In this document: one piece after another, positions 47,931 through 56,164 of the stretch
Position numbering within the stretch: the first letter of the stretch is position 1
Layout of the letters: the number at the start of each line of letters is the position of its first letter
Assembly: GCA_020634755.1 (NCBI GenBank)
Contig: JACKBC010000005.1
Coordinates: forward strand, 153,982-217,981
Direction: 5' to 3'
Length of the DNA stretch: 64,000 bases
Origin: Caldilineaceae bacterium
GTDB taxonomy: Bacteria; Chloroflexota; Anaerolineae; Caldilineales; Caldilineaceae
Position numbers and translations under genes: made by a program
The notes under the pieces: model-generated
Database searches by the model: none
Seen by the model: the letters and a program-made list of their open reading frames with translations, nothing else
Told to the model about the DNA's origin: nothing

Positions 47931-48017
47931 TCGCTTCCAGTGCGACGCACGGTATGCCACGCGAATGCTGGGACCAAAATGGCGGACACCGTGCGACGCA
48001 CTTTTCGCTCACTGAAT
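47931..48017 (-). mobile_element. MITE-like palindromic element, family C copy 2
   Basis: This is the inverse copy of 46464-46550. It is itself embedded in a wider inverted repeat (TCAATGTCATT at about 47911 and AATGACATTGA at about 48015), suggesting insertion into an older palindrome. Confidence 0.8.
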
Positions 48018-48165
48018 GACATTGACCGCACAGAAGCTTACATCTCTATCATCTGTACATTTTCTGTACCAAACCAGTCTGTCATAGACAGCGCAAGATC
48101 CACAACCGATCCAACTCTCAACAATAGTTATGCAAGCTCTTAAGATTATCTTGAGAATTAACGGC

Positions 48166-48322
48166 TATAATGGATAAGGCCGTACCAAGAAATCAAATCC
48201 CTAATGGACGGCCTTAAAGCCGCTGCGGAAACGTCCGCATTTAGGGAATCAATTGATTGCAGCGGCCTAAGTGGATACGACATCCGTTTTGAATCAGAGT
48301 CGCATATTGCAAAGGAAAAATA
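48166..48322 (+). promoter_or_regulatory. -10 box and structured leader of dioxygenase gene 3
   Basis: A consensus TATAAT at 48166-48171 is followed by about 145 leader bases with competing stems: AAGGCCGT (48176) / ACGGCCTT (48208); CCCTAA (48199) / TTAGGG (48241); GCGGA / TCCGC (48225-48238); GCCGCTGC (48219) / GCAGCGGC (48259). Several of these exclude each other, as in attenuators or riboswitches. No -35 at standard spacing is evident. Confidence 0.4.
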
Positions 48323-49147
48323 ATGAATAAGCATACTAATCCGGGTTTTACAATAGATGAGGACGATCTGCCAATTGGCCGCATCCTTAGTCGACGCGAG
48401 ATATTGACCCTCTTGGGTACGACTGGCACAGCTGCCCTGCTGGCCGCCTGCGCTCCCGTTGGTCAGGGTGGACCCGGTGGCCCTGGCGGTCCCGGCGGTC
48501 CCGGTGGCGAAACGGCAACCGACTTAACGGCGCTGGCCACAACCAATGCCTCGCTCGCAAACGGGTGCGTGGTGCGCCCTGCGCTGACCGAAGGACCGGT
48601 GTTTGTGGATGAAGAACTCGATCGCTCGGACATTCGCTTGGATCCATCTGACAACCAGATGAGTGAGGGCGTTCAGTTGGATCTGACCTTCAATGTTTCC
48701 AAGGTGGCCGATGGCGCGTGCGTTCCGCTGGCTGGCGTGCAGGTAGACATATGGCACTGCAATGCGTATGGCATCTATTCAGATACCACTGAATTGGGCA
48801 TGCATACGGTGGGGCAGAAGTTCCTGCGCGGCTACCAGGTTACTGATGGCAATGGGATGGCCCATTTTACGACCATCTATCCCGGCTGGTATGATGGCCG
48901 CGCCGTGCATATTCACTTCAAAATGCGCACGGATGATGGCTACGATTTCACCTCGCAGCTCTTCTTCGACGATACATTGACCGACGAGGTCTTTGCCAAT
49001 GCGCCGTACAACACCCGCGGTGAACGCAAGCTGCGCAACGCGGACGACGGCATCTATGGCCAAAGCGGCGGTGAGACCCTGCTGACGGTCAACAAGGTAG
49101 ATTCCGGCTTTGAGACCGCGTTCAATGTGGCCCTGGACATGTCCTAA
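48323..49147 (+). CDS. Exported intradiol ring-cleavage dioxygenase-like lipoprotein 3
   Basis: 274 residues. It has a Tat motif (LSRREILTLLG), lipobox LLAACAP (Cys43) and a Gly-Pro-rich collagen-like spacer (PGGPGGPGG) before the catalytic domain. Ligands Tyr152 (GIYSDT), Tyr190 (PGWYDGR), His196 and His198 (VHIHF) are intact. The sequence is close to dioxygenase 1 (RSDIRLDPSD, VDIWHCN, GQKFLRGYQVTD), so the two arose by duplication; the gene is divergent from the other two. AAGGAAA precedes the ATG; a terminator follows. Confidence 0.84.
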   Translation: MNKHTNPGFTIDEDDLPIGRILSRREILTLLGTTGTAALLAACAPVGQGGPGGPGGPGGPGGETATDLTALATTNASLANGCVVRPALTEGPVFVDEELDRSDIRLDPSDNQMSEGVQLDLTFNVSKVADGACVPLAGVQVDIWHCNAYGIYSDTTELGMHTVGQKFLRGYQVTDGNGMAHFTTIYPGWYDGRAVHIHFKMRTDDGYDFTSQLFFDDTLTDEVFANAPYNTRGERKLRNADDGIYGQSGGETLLTVNKVDSGFETAFNVALDMS

Positions 49148-49190
49148 ACAGGTGCTATATTTTTAGGGAAAACGCAATACGTATAGCGAA

Positions 49191-49218
49191 CAGGGGCGCA
49201 GTCTGCGCCCCTGATCTT
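49191..49218 (+). terminator. Rho-independent terminator of dioxygenase gene 3
   Basis: CAGGGGCGCA / TGCGCCCCTG with a short loop, followed by ATCTTTT, 43 bp past the stop. Confidence 0.8.
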
Positions 49219-49284
49219 TTATATTCCGCGATTGGTTGCCTAGCGTTGATGGGTCTACCCCAAGCGCGCTGGTCATGGGCTTCG

Positions 49285-49322
49285 TCATTTGGCCTCTGTC
49301 ATTTGGCCGCCGTCATTTGGCC
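49285..49322 (+). repeat. Tandem repeat TCATTTGGCC, three copies, 14-bp period
   Basis: Copies start at 49285, 49299 and 49313. They lie in a 590-bp gap that otherwise holds the terminator before and a family B element after; no reliable gene is seen in the gap. Confidence 0.75.
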
Positions 49323-49628
49323 GTGAACATCCTCGGAAAATGCTGCTTCTCGCCCCCCCATGTACTATAAAAACTATATGGTACGCCAGGTAAAGTTCAG
49401 GCTAACTGGCCAGGACGTTACGCGCATTTCCCTGGTATCATCAAAGATGAGGTCACATGCCGATGCAGAAAGATGCGTCCATCATCACGTTCGAGCAGAT
49501 TGCGGCGGCGGCGGACTTTCCTGTCTTCCACGTTACTCGCCCGTGAGCAGTATCATTGGTTAGCGGGAAGAGAAACAACGTGTGTATTGATGCCCACTGA
49601 GGACACAGAAAATAGGGGCATAGAAAAT

Positions 49629-49712
49629 CAGTAGATCGCAATGGCAAACAGTAGAGTCGGATTTACCAATCGAGACCGGCGCCTGGAACGCCAACACCGT
49701 TGCGGTGTACTA
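49629..49712 (+). mobile_element. MITE-like element family B
   Basis: 84 bp, same orientation as 40036, with ends CAGTAGATCGCAATGGC / GTTGCGGTGTACTA. It ends 25 bp before a small membrane-protein gene. Confidence 0.78.
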
Positions 49713-49737
49713 AATAAACCTAGAAGAAGGGGTTGAT

Positions 49738-50082
49738 ATGAACATCCTGCGCTGGATTGCCCGACTGGGGAGCTTGCTGAGCGTTGCGTTTGTGTTGCTC
49801 TTTCTGTTTGGCGAAGGGCTTGTGGTAAATGGCGTGTGGCCAACCGCCACCGAATGGGTGGGGTTGCTTTTCTTTCCCTTGGGGCTGGCGATTGGCCTGC
49901 TTATTGGCTGGCGTAATGAACTCGGGGGCGGCCTGATTGCTGCCGGCAGTATTGCAGCATTTTACGTGTGGAATTTTGCCGTTCGTGGCAGCTTGCCGGC
50001 CGGCCCCTACTTTTTGGTGTTAGCATTGCCGGCGCTCATCTATATTGGGTTGGCCTGGCGTGAGTCCGCTGTGGCTGGCTGA
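49738..50082 (+). CDS. Small integral membrane protein (four segments), unknown function
   Basis: 114 residues with four predicted membrane helices (about 9-27, 40-58, 63-82, 89-107), the second after a short exported loop VVNGVWPTATEW. AGAAGGGG precedes the ATG. It resembles the small DUF-type four-helix proteins frequent in Chloroflexota, function unknown. A family B element lies immediately upstream and may influence its transcription. Confidence 0.72.
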   Translation: MNILRWIARLGSLLSVAFVLLFLFGEGLVVNGVWPTATEWVGLLFFPLGLAIGLLIGWRNELGGGLIAAGSIAAFYVWNFAVRGSLPAGPYFLVLALPALIYIGLAWRESAVAG

Positions 50083-50152
50083 ACGGCCCCAAGCAGACCG
50101 ACTCTGGCCAATGTCGGCCTGCTTGAGGAAAAGAGCCTACGCGGCGCCCATG

Positions 50153-51193
50153 TTAGGCGTAATTCACGCCCAGCTCGGCCAGCCAGGTGTCAAGCGTCCG
50201 CATGTTGCCCAGCGTGTCATCCCAAGATGCCGCGGGGGCTTGGCGATCGTCAATGTGCGCGCCCACCATGTCGGCTTCGTAGCTAAAGAGATCACGGTCA
50301 ACCGCGACGGTAATCTCTTCGGGCTCGGCGCCGCGTTTATGCAGCAACAGGGTGGATGCTGGAAATGGCGTATCCAAGGGCAACGCCGTGCGGGCGCTGC
50401 GGCACGGGCTGGAAGGCAGCCACGGATTGGGCACGGACAGAATGCCTTCCGACCCGTAAATTACCGTGTCGGGAGGCAGATTGCAGGCTACCGCCGTGGC
50501 AATTTCCGCCACCACATCGTTCTCAAACTTCAGCGTGGCCGTGGTGTAATGGTCCACACCGGTGGGACCAACCACGCCGGTGGCTTTGAATTCGACGGGG
50601 TCCAGGAACAGTTTGCCCGCGGCCGCGCCCGCCACCAGGCGCACCATTGAAGCCGGGTAGCAGCCCACATCTAGAATGCCGCCGCCACCCAATTCGCGAT
50701 TGTAGGCGCGTGAATCGGGGTTGAACCCGGCGTGATAGCCAAAGGTCGAACGCACCACCAGCACATCACCAATGGCGCCATCCTGAATCAGCTCCACCAT
50801 TTTGGCAATCTGCGGATGGCAGCGATACATAAAGGCTTCCATCAGAAAGACATCATTGGCGCGCGCGGCGTCGACCATCTTGGCCGCTTCGGCGGCATTC
50901 ATGGCAATGGGCTTTTCGACCAGAATGTGCTTGCCCGCTTTGGCCGCCATTACCACTGGCTCCAGATGCGCGGGGTGGATGGTGGAAATGTAGACGGCGT
51001 CGATGGCGCTGTCGGCTAATATATCTTCGTAGCTATTGTACCGTTTGACCACATCAAACAGATCGGCCAGCGCATCTGCTTTGCCGGCTGTGCGGCTGGC
51101 AATGGCTTCCAAACGTCCGGTTTTGGAAAAGCGCAGCCCATTGGCAAAAACCCGGGCAATGCTGCCGGCGCCGATAATTCCCCAGTTGATCAT
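50153..51193 (-). CDS. Gfo/Idh/MocA family oxidoreductase
   Basis: 346 residues. NAD(P)-binding WGIIGAGSIARVFANGL, the EKP motif in ILVEKPIAMNAAEA (about 91-104), and LMEAFMYRCHPQ, a hallmark of the trans-1,2-dihydrobenzene-1,2-diol dehydrogenase/glucose-fructose oxidoreductase-like branch, then GGGGILDVGCYP. Strong GAGGAG. Sugar or dihydrodiol substrate; given the ring-cleaving dioxygenases nearby the latter is worth noting but unproven. Confidence 0.88.
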   Translation of the reverse strand: MINWGIIGAGSIARVFANGLRFSKTGRLEAIASRTAGKADALADLFDVVKRYNSYEDILADSAIDAVYISTIHPAHLEPVVMAAKAGKHILVEKPIAMNAAEAAKMVDAARANDVFLMEAFMYRCHPQIAKMVELIQDGAIGDVLVVRSTFGYHAGFNPDSRAYNRELGGGGILDVGCYPASMVRLVAGAAAGKLFLDPVEFKATGVVGPTGVDHYTTATLKFENDVVAEIATAVACNLPPDTVIYGSEGILSVPNPWLPSSPCRSARTALPLDTPFPASTLLLHKRGAEPEEITVAVDRDLFSYEADMVGAHIDDRQAPAASWDDTLGNMRTLDTWLAELGVNYA

Positions 51194-51868
51194 GAATCTC
51201 TCCTCATCGTTATTGGTCCTACAAACTTAGTGGTTCTACAAAGTTATTGGTCCTACAAAAAAGTCATCATCCGCTATAAAAATTCAGAAGCACCTACTTT
51301 GGGCGTTGCGCGGCCTCTCCTGAATTCCCGGCGGCTATGCTGATTTTGATGCAGCTTGATTTGCAAATCAATTATCAGGACGCCGCAACTTTTTCCATTG
51401 CGCTCTCCTAATAATTCGTTCTCATTCTATTGTACCTCATGCATCACGGCTGGACTAAGAAGCTATATTTACGGATGGCCAATAAGGGGTAGAAAACAAA
51501 GACAATTGTACGCGGACGGACACAAATTTAGGCGGATTTTGCCAGGGCAGAGAGCCGGGAGTAGCGGATGTCTGAAAATCACCTCCATTTGTTTGGCCAA
51601 TGGTTTGTGGCTGTCTGCTCCTTGCGCTATAGTATGAGTACACAGCGACGGTATTGGCGATATAGGTTCAGTCTCAAATCAGAAATCCAGCCTTATCTCA
51701 TGCCGTTGTGATCTACTGCGTATGGGTATCCCTGCAAAAACGTGGCGATTGGTCACACAATGACTGCATTCAGTTTATGATTCGCGTATTGAGTCTGTGC
51801 AATCCATGCGCGTTCATGGCGCTGGAGCGGGCCATTCTGTATACAGAACGGATGGTTGAGAAAAGTTT
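51194..51868. other. Intergenic region without a credible gene
   Basis: 675 bases with a short tandem repeat (TTATTGGTCCTACAAA, three imperfect copies at about 51211-51260) and a family B element at 51636-51718. Frames present are short and of random composition. Confidence 0.55.
51636..51718 (-). mobile_element. MITE-like element family B (diverged)
   Basis: Ends GAGTACACAGCGACGG / CCGTTGTGATCTACTG, orientation opposite to 40036; 83 bp. Confidence 0.65.
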
Positions 51869-52249
51869 ATGGCTACTTTTATTGAATACGAAACTTGGCG
51901 CATTGCGGCGGGCAACGAAGAAGCACATCACCAAATAATCCGCCAGTGGTTCGACTTTGTGCGCACCCATCACGCCGATCTCTTTGCCGAATGGAAGTCG
52001 GCGCGTTACTTCCGGCAGACCGACCGCGAGGGCAAACCCACCGGCGTCTACATGATGCTCTTCGAGTTTTATTCGCTGGCGGGGCATCACGCTTATAAGG
52101 AACGACGGAAAGATTGGTCGGGACCATATGCGGCCTACAAAAAGGTGGATCCGTATGAACTCTTTGAGCCGGACACGGTTACCACTGAATATTGGCAGCC
52201 GCTTGAGACCGATCGCTGGTTTTTGTTTGAGCCGAATCAAGAAAATTAA
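51869..52249 (+). CDS. Hypothetical protein
   Basis: 126 residues, soluble, very rich in aromatic residues (e.g. EWKSARYFRQTDREGKP, YMMLFEFYSLAGHHAYKER, WSGPYAAYKKVDPYELF). The alternation of strands and helices could be a small dimeric alpha/beta-barrel (ABM-like) fold, as for the gene at 52443, but I cannot assign a family. Ribosome-binding site weak. Compositional evenness and full-length codon use support it being real. Confidence 0.6.
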   Translation: MATFIEYETWRIAAGNEEAHHQIIRQWFDFVRTHHADLFAEWKSARYFRQTDREGKPTGVYMMLFEFYSLAGHHAYKERRKDWSGPYAAYKKVDPYELFEPDTVTTEYWQPLETDRWFLFEPNQEN

Positions 52250-52329
52250 TCGCGACGTACGCAGCGCCGGTGCACTCTATATTGCTGTCCTAGCGATTTT
52301 GCGCCAGGCTTGCGTAAGTTTTTAAGTTT

Positions 52330-52418
52330 CTGATGGCTCTGTGCTGTGCACAACCACCATCATATAAGTCTTTAAATTGCTGATAGCTCTGTGCTGTGCA
52401 CAACCACCATCATACAAA
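52330..52418 (-). repeat. Tandem repeat, family E (two 50-bp units)
   Basis: CTGATGGCTCTGTGCTGTGC and CTGATAGCTCTGTGCTGTGC start 50 bp apart, at 52330 and 52380; inverse orientation to 26425-26524. Confidence 0.75.
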
Positions 52419-52442
52419 TTTTATGCATCAAAGGAGCATACC

Positions 52443-52730
52443 ATGATCATTATCGGTGGAGACATGAAGGTAAATCCCGAATTTCGAGCAGAGGCCGTGC
52501 AGGCGTTTGTCAAGATGGCCAAGGCATCGCAAGCCGAAGAAGGCTGCATCACCTATGTATTTACAGCTGATCTAGAAGCAGAGGACATTTTTCATCTCTT
52601 TGAAGTGTGGGAAAATGCAGAGACGCTGGCTGCCCACGGTCAGACCCCCCACATGGCCGAATTCCGGGCCGAAATCGGTAAATATCGAACGGAATCGAAC
52701 ATCAAACGTTATCAGGCTGAGCCGGCATAG
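52443..52730 (+). CDS. ABM-domain protein (putative quinol monooxygenase)
   Basis: 95 residues forming one antibiotic-biosynthesis-monooxygenase-type ferredoxin fold: MIIIGGDMKVNPEF, then AEEGCITYVFTADLEAEDIFHLFEVWENAETLAAHGQTPHM and a closing KRY segment. Members such as YgiN act on quinols or small phenolics without cofactors. AAAGGAG lies at ideal distance before ATG 52443; 22 upstream codons belong to the family E repeat. Stop codon overlaps a family D hairpin that may terminate it. Confidence 0.82.
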   Translation: MIIIGGDMKVNPEFRAEAVQAFVKMAKASQAEEGCITYVFTADLEAEDIFHLFEVWENAETLAAHGQTPHMAEFRAEIGKYRTESNIKRYQAEPA

Positions 52731-52808
52731 TTGTCTGGCCGCTTAATTTTTAGAAATCCCGTATGACTTTTGCTCGAGTGGGATTTCTAAAAATTAAATG
52801 TTCGCGGC
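52728..52808 (-). repeat. Palindromic element family D, copy 2
   Basis: Arms TTAATTTTTAGAAATCCC and GGGATTTCTAAAAATTAA are perfectly complementary. Inverse orientation to 39879-39960. It begins on the stop codon of the ABM gene and ends 34 bp before the glutamine synthetase-like gene. Confidence 0.82.
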
Positions 52809-52842
52809 AAGCGTAATTCACCCCATGAGGAGAAAAGTCATG

Positions 52843-54180
52843 AACACAGAACAGCTGCTGCAACGCCTGGAAGAAGATGGTATTGATCACCTGTGGCCTG
52901 TTTATCATGACTATAACGGACTTGCCTGCGCCAAAACGGTGCCGCGGATGCGTTTTGCCAGCGTCGTCGAAAACGGCATTGTCTTTGCCCGCGCCAATCT
53001 CAATTTTACCACAGACGATCAGCAGGCTTACGGCGCACGTTTTTTGGCCGATTCCGGCGACTTTATGGCCGTGCCAGACCCCAGCAGCTATACCATTTTG
53101 CCCTATCGTCAGCGCACGGCCCAGGCTCACGTCTTTATGCGCCAGGAAGACGGCGCGCCGTGGGATGGCTGCCCGCGCACGCGGCTGCAACTCATGGTGG
53201 ATCGGCTGGCGGCGGCGGGATACAGCGCACAGGTGGCGCTGGAACCTGAGTTCACCCTCTTTTACGCGGACGGCAGCGGCGAATATATGCCGGTGGACCA
53301 CGACGGCATGTTCACGGTGGACGGGCTGGATCGCAATTACGATTTCTTGCAGGAATTGGTGGAAACGCTGGACGCCATGGGCATTCAGATGGAGCAGCTG
53401 GGCAAGGAATATGGTCCGGGCCAATATGAAGGCAGCACCCGCCACGGCGACCCCATCCGCGCCGTGGACCAATATCTGATCTACAAGCAGGTGGCGCGCG
53501 CTCTGGCGCGCGATGCGGGTATGATCGCCACTTTTATGCCCAAGCCCTATGCGCACCTGCCCGGGAACGGCCTGCATGTGCATCTGAGCCTGTGGGACAC
53601 GGCCGGGCAGCAAGATTTGACCGTGGGGGCCAATGCCAACGAGCCGCTCTCGGCCATTGGCCAGCATTTTGTAGGCGGTCTGTTGGCCCATGCCCGCGCG
53701 CTGACCGGCGTGGGCGCCTGCACAGTCAACTCGTATAAACGCCTGCTGCCTGCTTCTTGGGCGCCGGCCCACATTTGCTGGGGCGTGGGAAACCGAGCCG
53801 CGCTGGTGCGCATACCGGGGTTGGGCGCGCGCCGTCACCTGGAATTTCGGGCGGGCGACAATTCGGCCAATCCCTATTTTTACATCACCGCGCTGCTGGC
53901 CGCGGGGCTAGACGGCATTGCGCGTCAGCTTGACCCGGGCGCGCCGGCCAATGTGGACGTGGGCCATCTGTCCGCCGCGGAAGCTGCCGCCGCCGGCATT
54001 CAATTTTTGCCGCGCACGCTGCCAGAAGCGCTGGATGCGCTGGAGAAAGATGCCGTGATCATGGATGCGCTGGGGCCGGTGATTGGGCCAGAGTTTCTCA
54101 AAGTGAAGTGGACCGAATTGGACGCCTACAATGTGGAAGTGCATGGCTGGGAGCGCAACAGCTATTTGCAGACGCTGTGA
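52843..54180 (+). CDS. Glutamine synthetase-family ligase (possibly gamma-glutamylpolyamine type)
   Basis: 445 residues. GS-type active-site segments in order: ALEPEFTLFY (metal Glu), GPGQYE, LPGNGLHVHLSLW (metal Glu replaced by a His-rich version), CTVNSYKRLLP and EFRAGDNSANPYFY. Catalyses ATP-dependent amide formation between glutamate and an amine; the absence of the 'KPxxxxNGSGMH' form suggests an amine other than ammonia. ATG 52843 has GAGGAG at 9 bases. A gltBD operon lies just downstream on the other strand. Confidence 0.8.
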   Translation, partial: NTEQLLQRLEEDGIDHLWPVYHDYNGLACAKTVPRMRFASVVENGIVFARANLNFTTDDQQAYGARFLADSGDFMAVPDPSSYTILPYRQRTAQAHVFMRQEDGAPWDGCPRTRLQLMVDRLAAAGYSAQVALEPEFTLFYADGSGEYMPVDHDGMFTVDGLDRNYDFLQELVETLDAMGIQMEQLGKEYGPGQYEGSTRHGDPIRAVDQYLIYKQVARALARDAGMIATFMPKPYAHLPGNGLHVHLSLWDTAGQQDLTVGANANEPLSAIGQHFVGGLLAHARALTGVGACTVNSYKRLLPASWAPAHICWGVGNRAALVRIPGLGARRHLEFRAGDNSANPYFYITALLAAGLDGIARQLDPGAPANVDVGHLSAAEAAAAGIQFLPRTLPEALDALEKDAVIMDALGPVIGPEFLKVKWTELDAYNVEVHGWERNSYLQTL

Positions 54181-54517
54181 TGCGCGTGGAAACTCCGCCC
54201 CGGTCACCAGCCAGTTCTCCAGCCGATGGGGTGGGATGTTGGATTGCTGTCGTGCTATATGGCTTTGGGAGATGCAAAAGCCGATGCCGTCGGTGCGGAG
54301 GGCAAGCGATGATGATTTTGTCAGATTACAATCCAGCCTGGAAAGACGCATTTCATGCATTTGCGCGTATTTATGGCGACGCACTCGGCGACCTGATCAC
54401 CTTATAGCGGGCGATTACAAATCCCGTGTCCGCCCCAATACAAAAACCCCCGGCAAGCCACTGCCAATGCAGGAGTTGCCGAGGGCAAGATGAGAGTCGT
54501 TTACTGCTGCTTACAGC
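54181..54517. other. Intergenic region without a gene
   Basis: 337 bases between the convergent glutamine synthetase-like and pgm genes. Apart from the terminator at 54441-54486 nothing is recognised. Confidence 0.55.
54441..54486 (-). terminator. Rho-independent terminator of the gltB-gltD-pgm operon
   Basis: Minus-strand stem CCCTCGGCAA / TTGCCGGGGG with an internal CTGCATTGGCAG hairpin, followed by TTTTTGT, 31 bp past the pgm stop. Confidence 0.88.
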
Positions 54518-56164
54518 CTATCCCGCCCCAAACGCCGCCTTCACAATGGCCTGTGCTTCATCTTGAATCTGCTTTAAATGCGCTTCGCCCTTGAAACTCT
54601 CGGCATAAATCTTATAAATTTCCTCGGTTCCCGAAGGACGAGCGGCAAACCAGCCGTGCTCGGTGACCACTTTGAGGCCGCCGATGGGAGCATTGTTGCC
54701 GGGCGCACGGGTCAACTTGGCCGTAATGGGGTCGCCAGCAAGCTCGGCGGCTGTAACATCTTCTGGCGAAAGGTTGGAGAGGATTTTCTTCTGTTCGGCA
54801 TTGGCCGGGGCATCCATGCGTTCGTAAACCGGGCTGCCGAATTGTGCTTCCAGATCGGCATAGTGTTGGCCCGGGTCGCGACCGGTGGTGGCGGTGATTT
54901 CGGCGGCCAGCAGGTCGAGGATAATGCCATCTTTGTCGGTGGTCCAAACCGTGCCGTCCATGCGCAAGAAGGATGCACCGGCGCTCTCTTCACCGCCAAA
55001 GCCAAAGGAACCGTCTACCAGTCCATCCACAAACCACTTAAAGCCCACCGGCACTTCGGCCAACCGGCGGCCCAGGTGCGCGGCCACGCGGTCGATCATC
55101 GAAGAAGAGACCAGCGTTTTGCCCACGGCCGCATCGGGACGCCAGCCGCTGCGATTTTGAAATAGATAGTTGATGGCCACCGCCAGATAGTGATTGGGGT
55201 TGAGCAGCCCCGCGCTGGGCGTTACAATGCCGTGGCGGTCGTAATCCGGGTCGTTGCCCCACGCAATGTCGAAGCGATCTTTGAGCTGGATCAAGCCGGC
55301 CATGGCGTCGGGCGACGAGCAATCCATGCGAATTTTGCCGTCCCAATCGACGGTCATAAAAGAGAAGGTGGGGTCCACTTTGGGATTCACGACTTCGATA
55401 TTCAGCCCATAGCGCTCGGCAATGGGCGCCCAATAGTGGATGCCGGCGCCGCCCATGGGGTCAACGCCGATTTTGAGCCCGGCTTCGGCAATGGCCGCCA
55501 GGTTAACCACGTTGGCCAGGTCGTCCACATAGGGCTGGATGTAATCGATCGCCTGCACGGTGTCTGCCTGCATGGCGCGGGTTAACGGCCAGCGTTTGAC
55601 CTCCCGCAGACCATCGGCCAGGATCTGGTTGGCTCGGTCCTGAATGGTTTTGGTGGCCGCGGTGTCGGCGGGACCGCCCGACGGCGGATTGTATTTAAAG
55701 CCGCCATCGCTGGGCGGATTGTGCGACGGGGTGATGACTACGCCGTCGGCCAGTCCGCCGCTTTTGCCCTTGTTGTGCACCAGAATGGCGCGCGAGATAA
55801 CTGGCGTGGGCGTGTATCCGCGCCCAGCCTGCACCATGATCTGCACGCCGTTGGCCGCAAAGACCTCTATGGCCGTCGACAGCGCCGGCTCCGAAAGCGC
55901 GTGCGTGTCCATACCCAAATAGAGCGGACCGCTTGTGCCCTGGCCTTGGCGATATTCGCAAATGGCCTGACAAATGGCCAGAATGTGATCTTCGTTGAAG
56001 CTGTGCTCCGCCGATGTGCCGCGGTGGCCCGATGTGCCAAAACTGACGCGCTGGGCTGGGTTGGCCGAGTCCGGTTTATAGGTGTAATAAGCCGAGACCA
56101 GCCGCGGTGTGTTGATGAGCAGTTCCAGCGGCGCCGGCTTTCCGGCTAAAGCATTGGCGCTCAT
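54518..56164 (-). CDS. pgm: Phosphoglucomutase (alpha-D-glucose phosphate-specific)
   Basis: 548 residues, interconverting glucose 1-phosphate and glucose 6-phosphate. The phosphoserine loop is TPSHNPPSDGG (Ser147), the metal loop is DPDYDRHG, and the sugar and phosphate loops GGEESAGAS and RPSGTEEIYKIY are intact. Length matches the bacterial Pgm family. ATG at 56164 overlaps the gltD stop as ATGA. Linking glycogen/sugar-nucleotide metabolism to glutamate synthesis on one transcript is notable. Confidence 0.93.
   Translation of the reverse strand: MSANALAGKPAPLELLINTPRLVSAYYTYKPDSANPAQRVSFGTSGHRGTSAEHSFNEDHILAICQAICEYRQGQGTSGPLYLGMDTHALSEPALSTAIEVFAANGVQIMVQAGRGYTPTPVISRAILVHNKGKSGGLADGVVITPSHNPPSDGGFKYNPPSGGPADTAATKTIQDRANQILADGLREVKRWPLTRAMQADTVQAIDYIQPYVDDLANVVNLAAIAEAGLKIGVDPMGGAGIHYWAPIAERYGLNIEVVNPKVDPTFSFMTVDWDGKIRMDCSSPDAMAGLIQLKDRFDIAWGNDPDYDRHGIVTPSAGLLNPNHYLAVAINYLFQNRSGWRPDAAVGKTLVSSSMIDRVAAHLGRRLAEVPVGFKWFVDGLVDGSFGFGGEESAGASFLRMDGTVWTTDKDGIILDLLAAEITATTGRDPGQHYADLEAQFGSPVYERMDAPANAEQKKILSNLSPEDVTAAELAGDPITAKLTRAPGNNAPIGGLKVVTEHGWFAARPSGTEEIYKIYAESFKGEAHLKQIQDEAQAIVKAAFGAG

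Noticed and set aside
49360..49563. 67-codon frame and a shorter frame (49457-49545) starting MPMQKDASIITF
   Set aside because: Both are short and lack ribosome-binding sites; the second could be a decayed gene start but I cannot support it.
51356..51637. 93-codon frame
   Set aside because: Random composition with many Cys/Arg and no start signal; intergenic noise beside a repeat.
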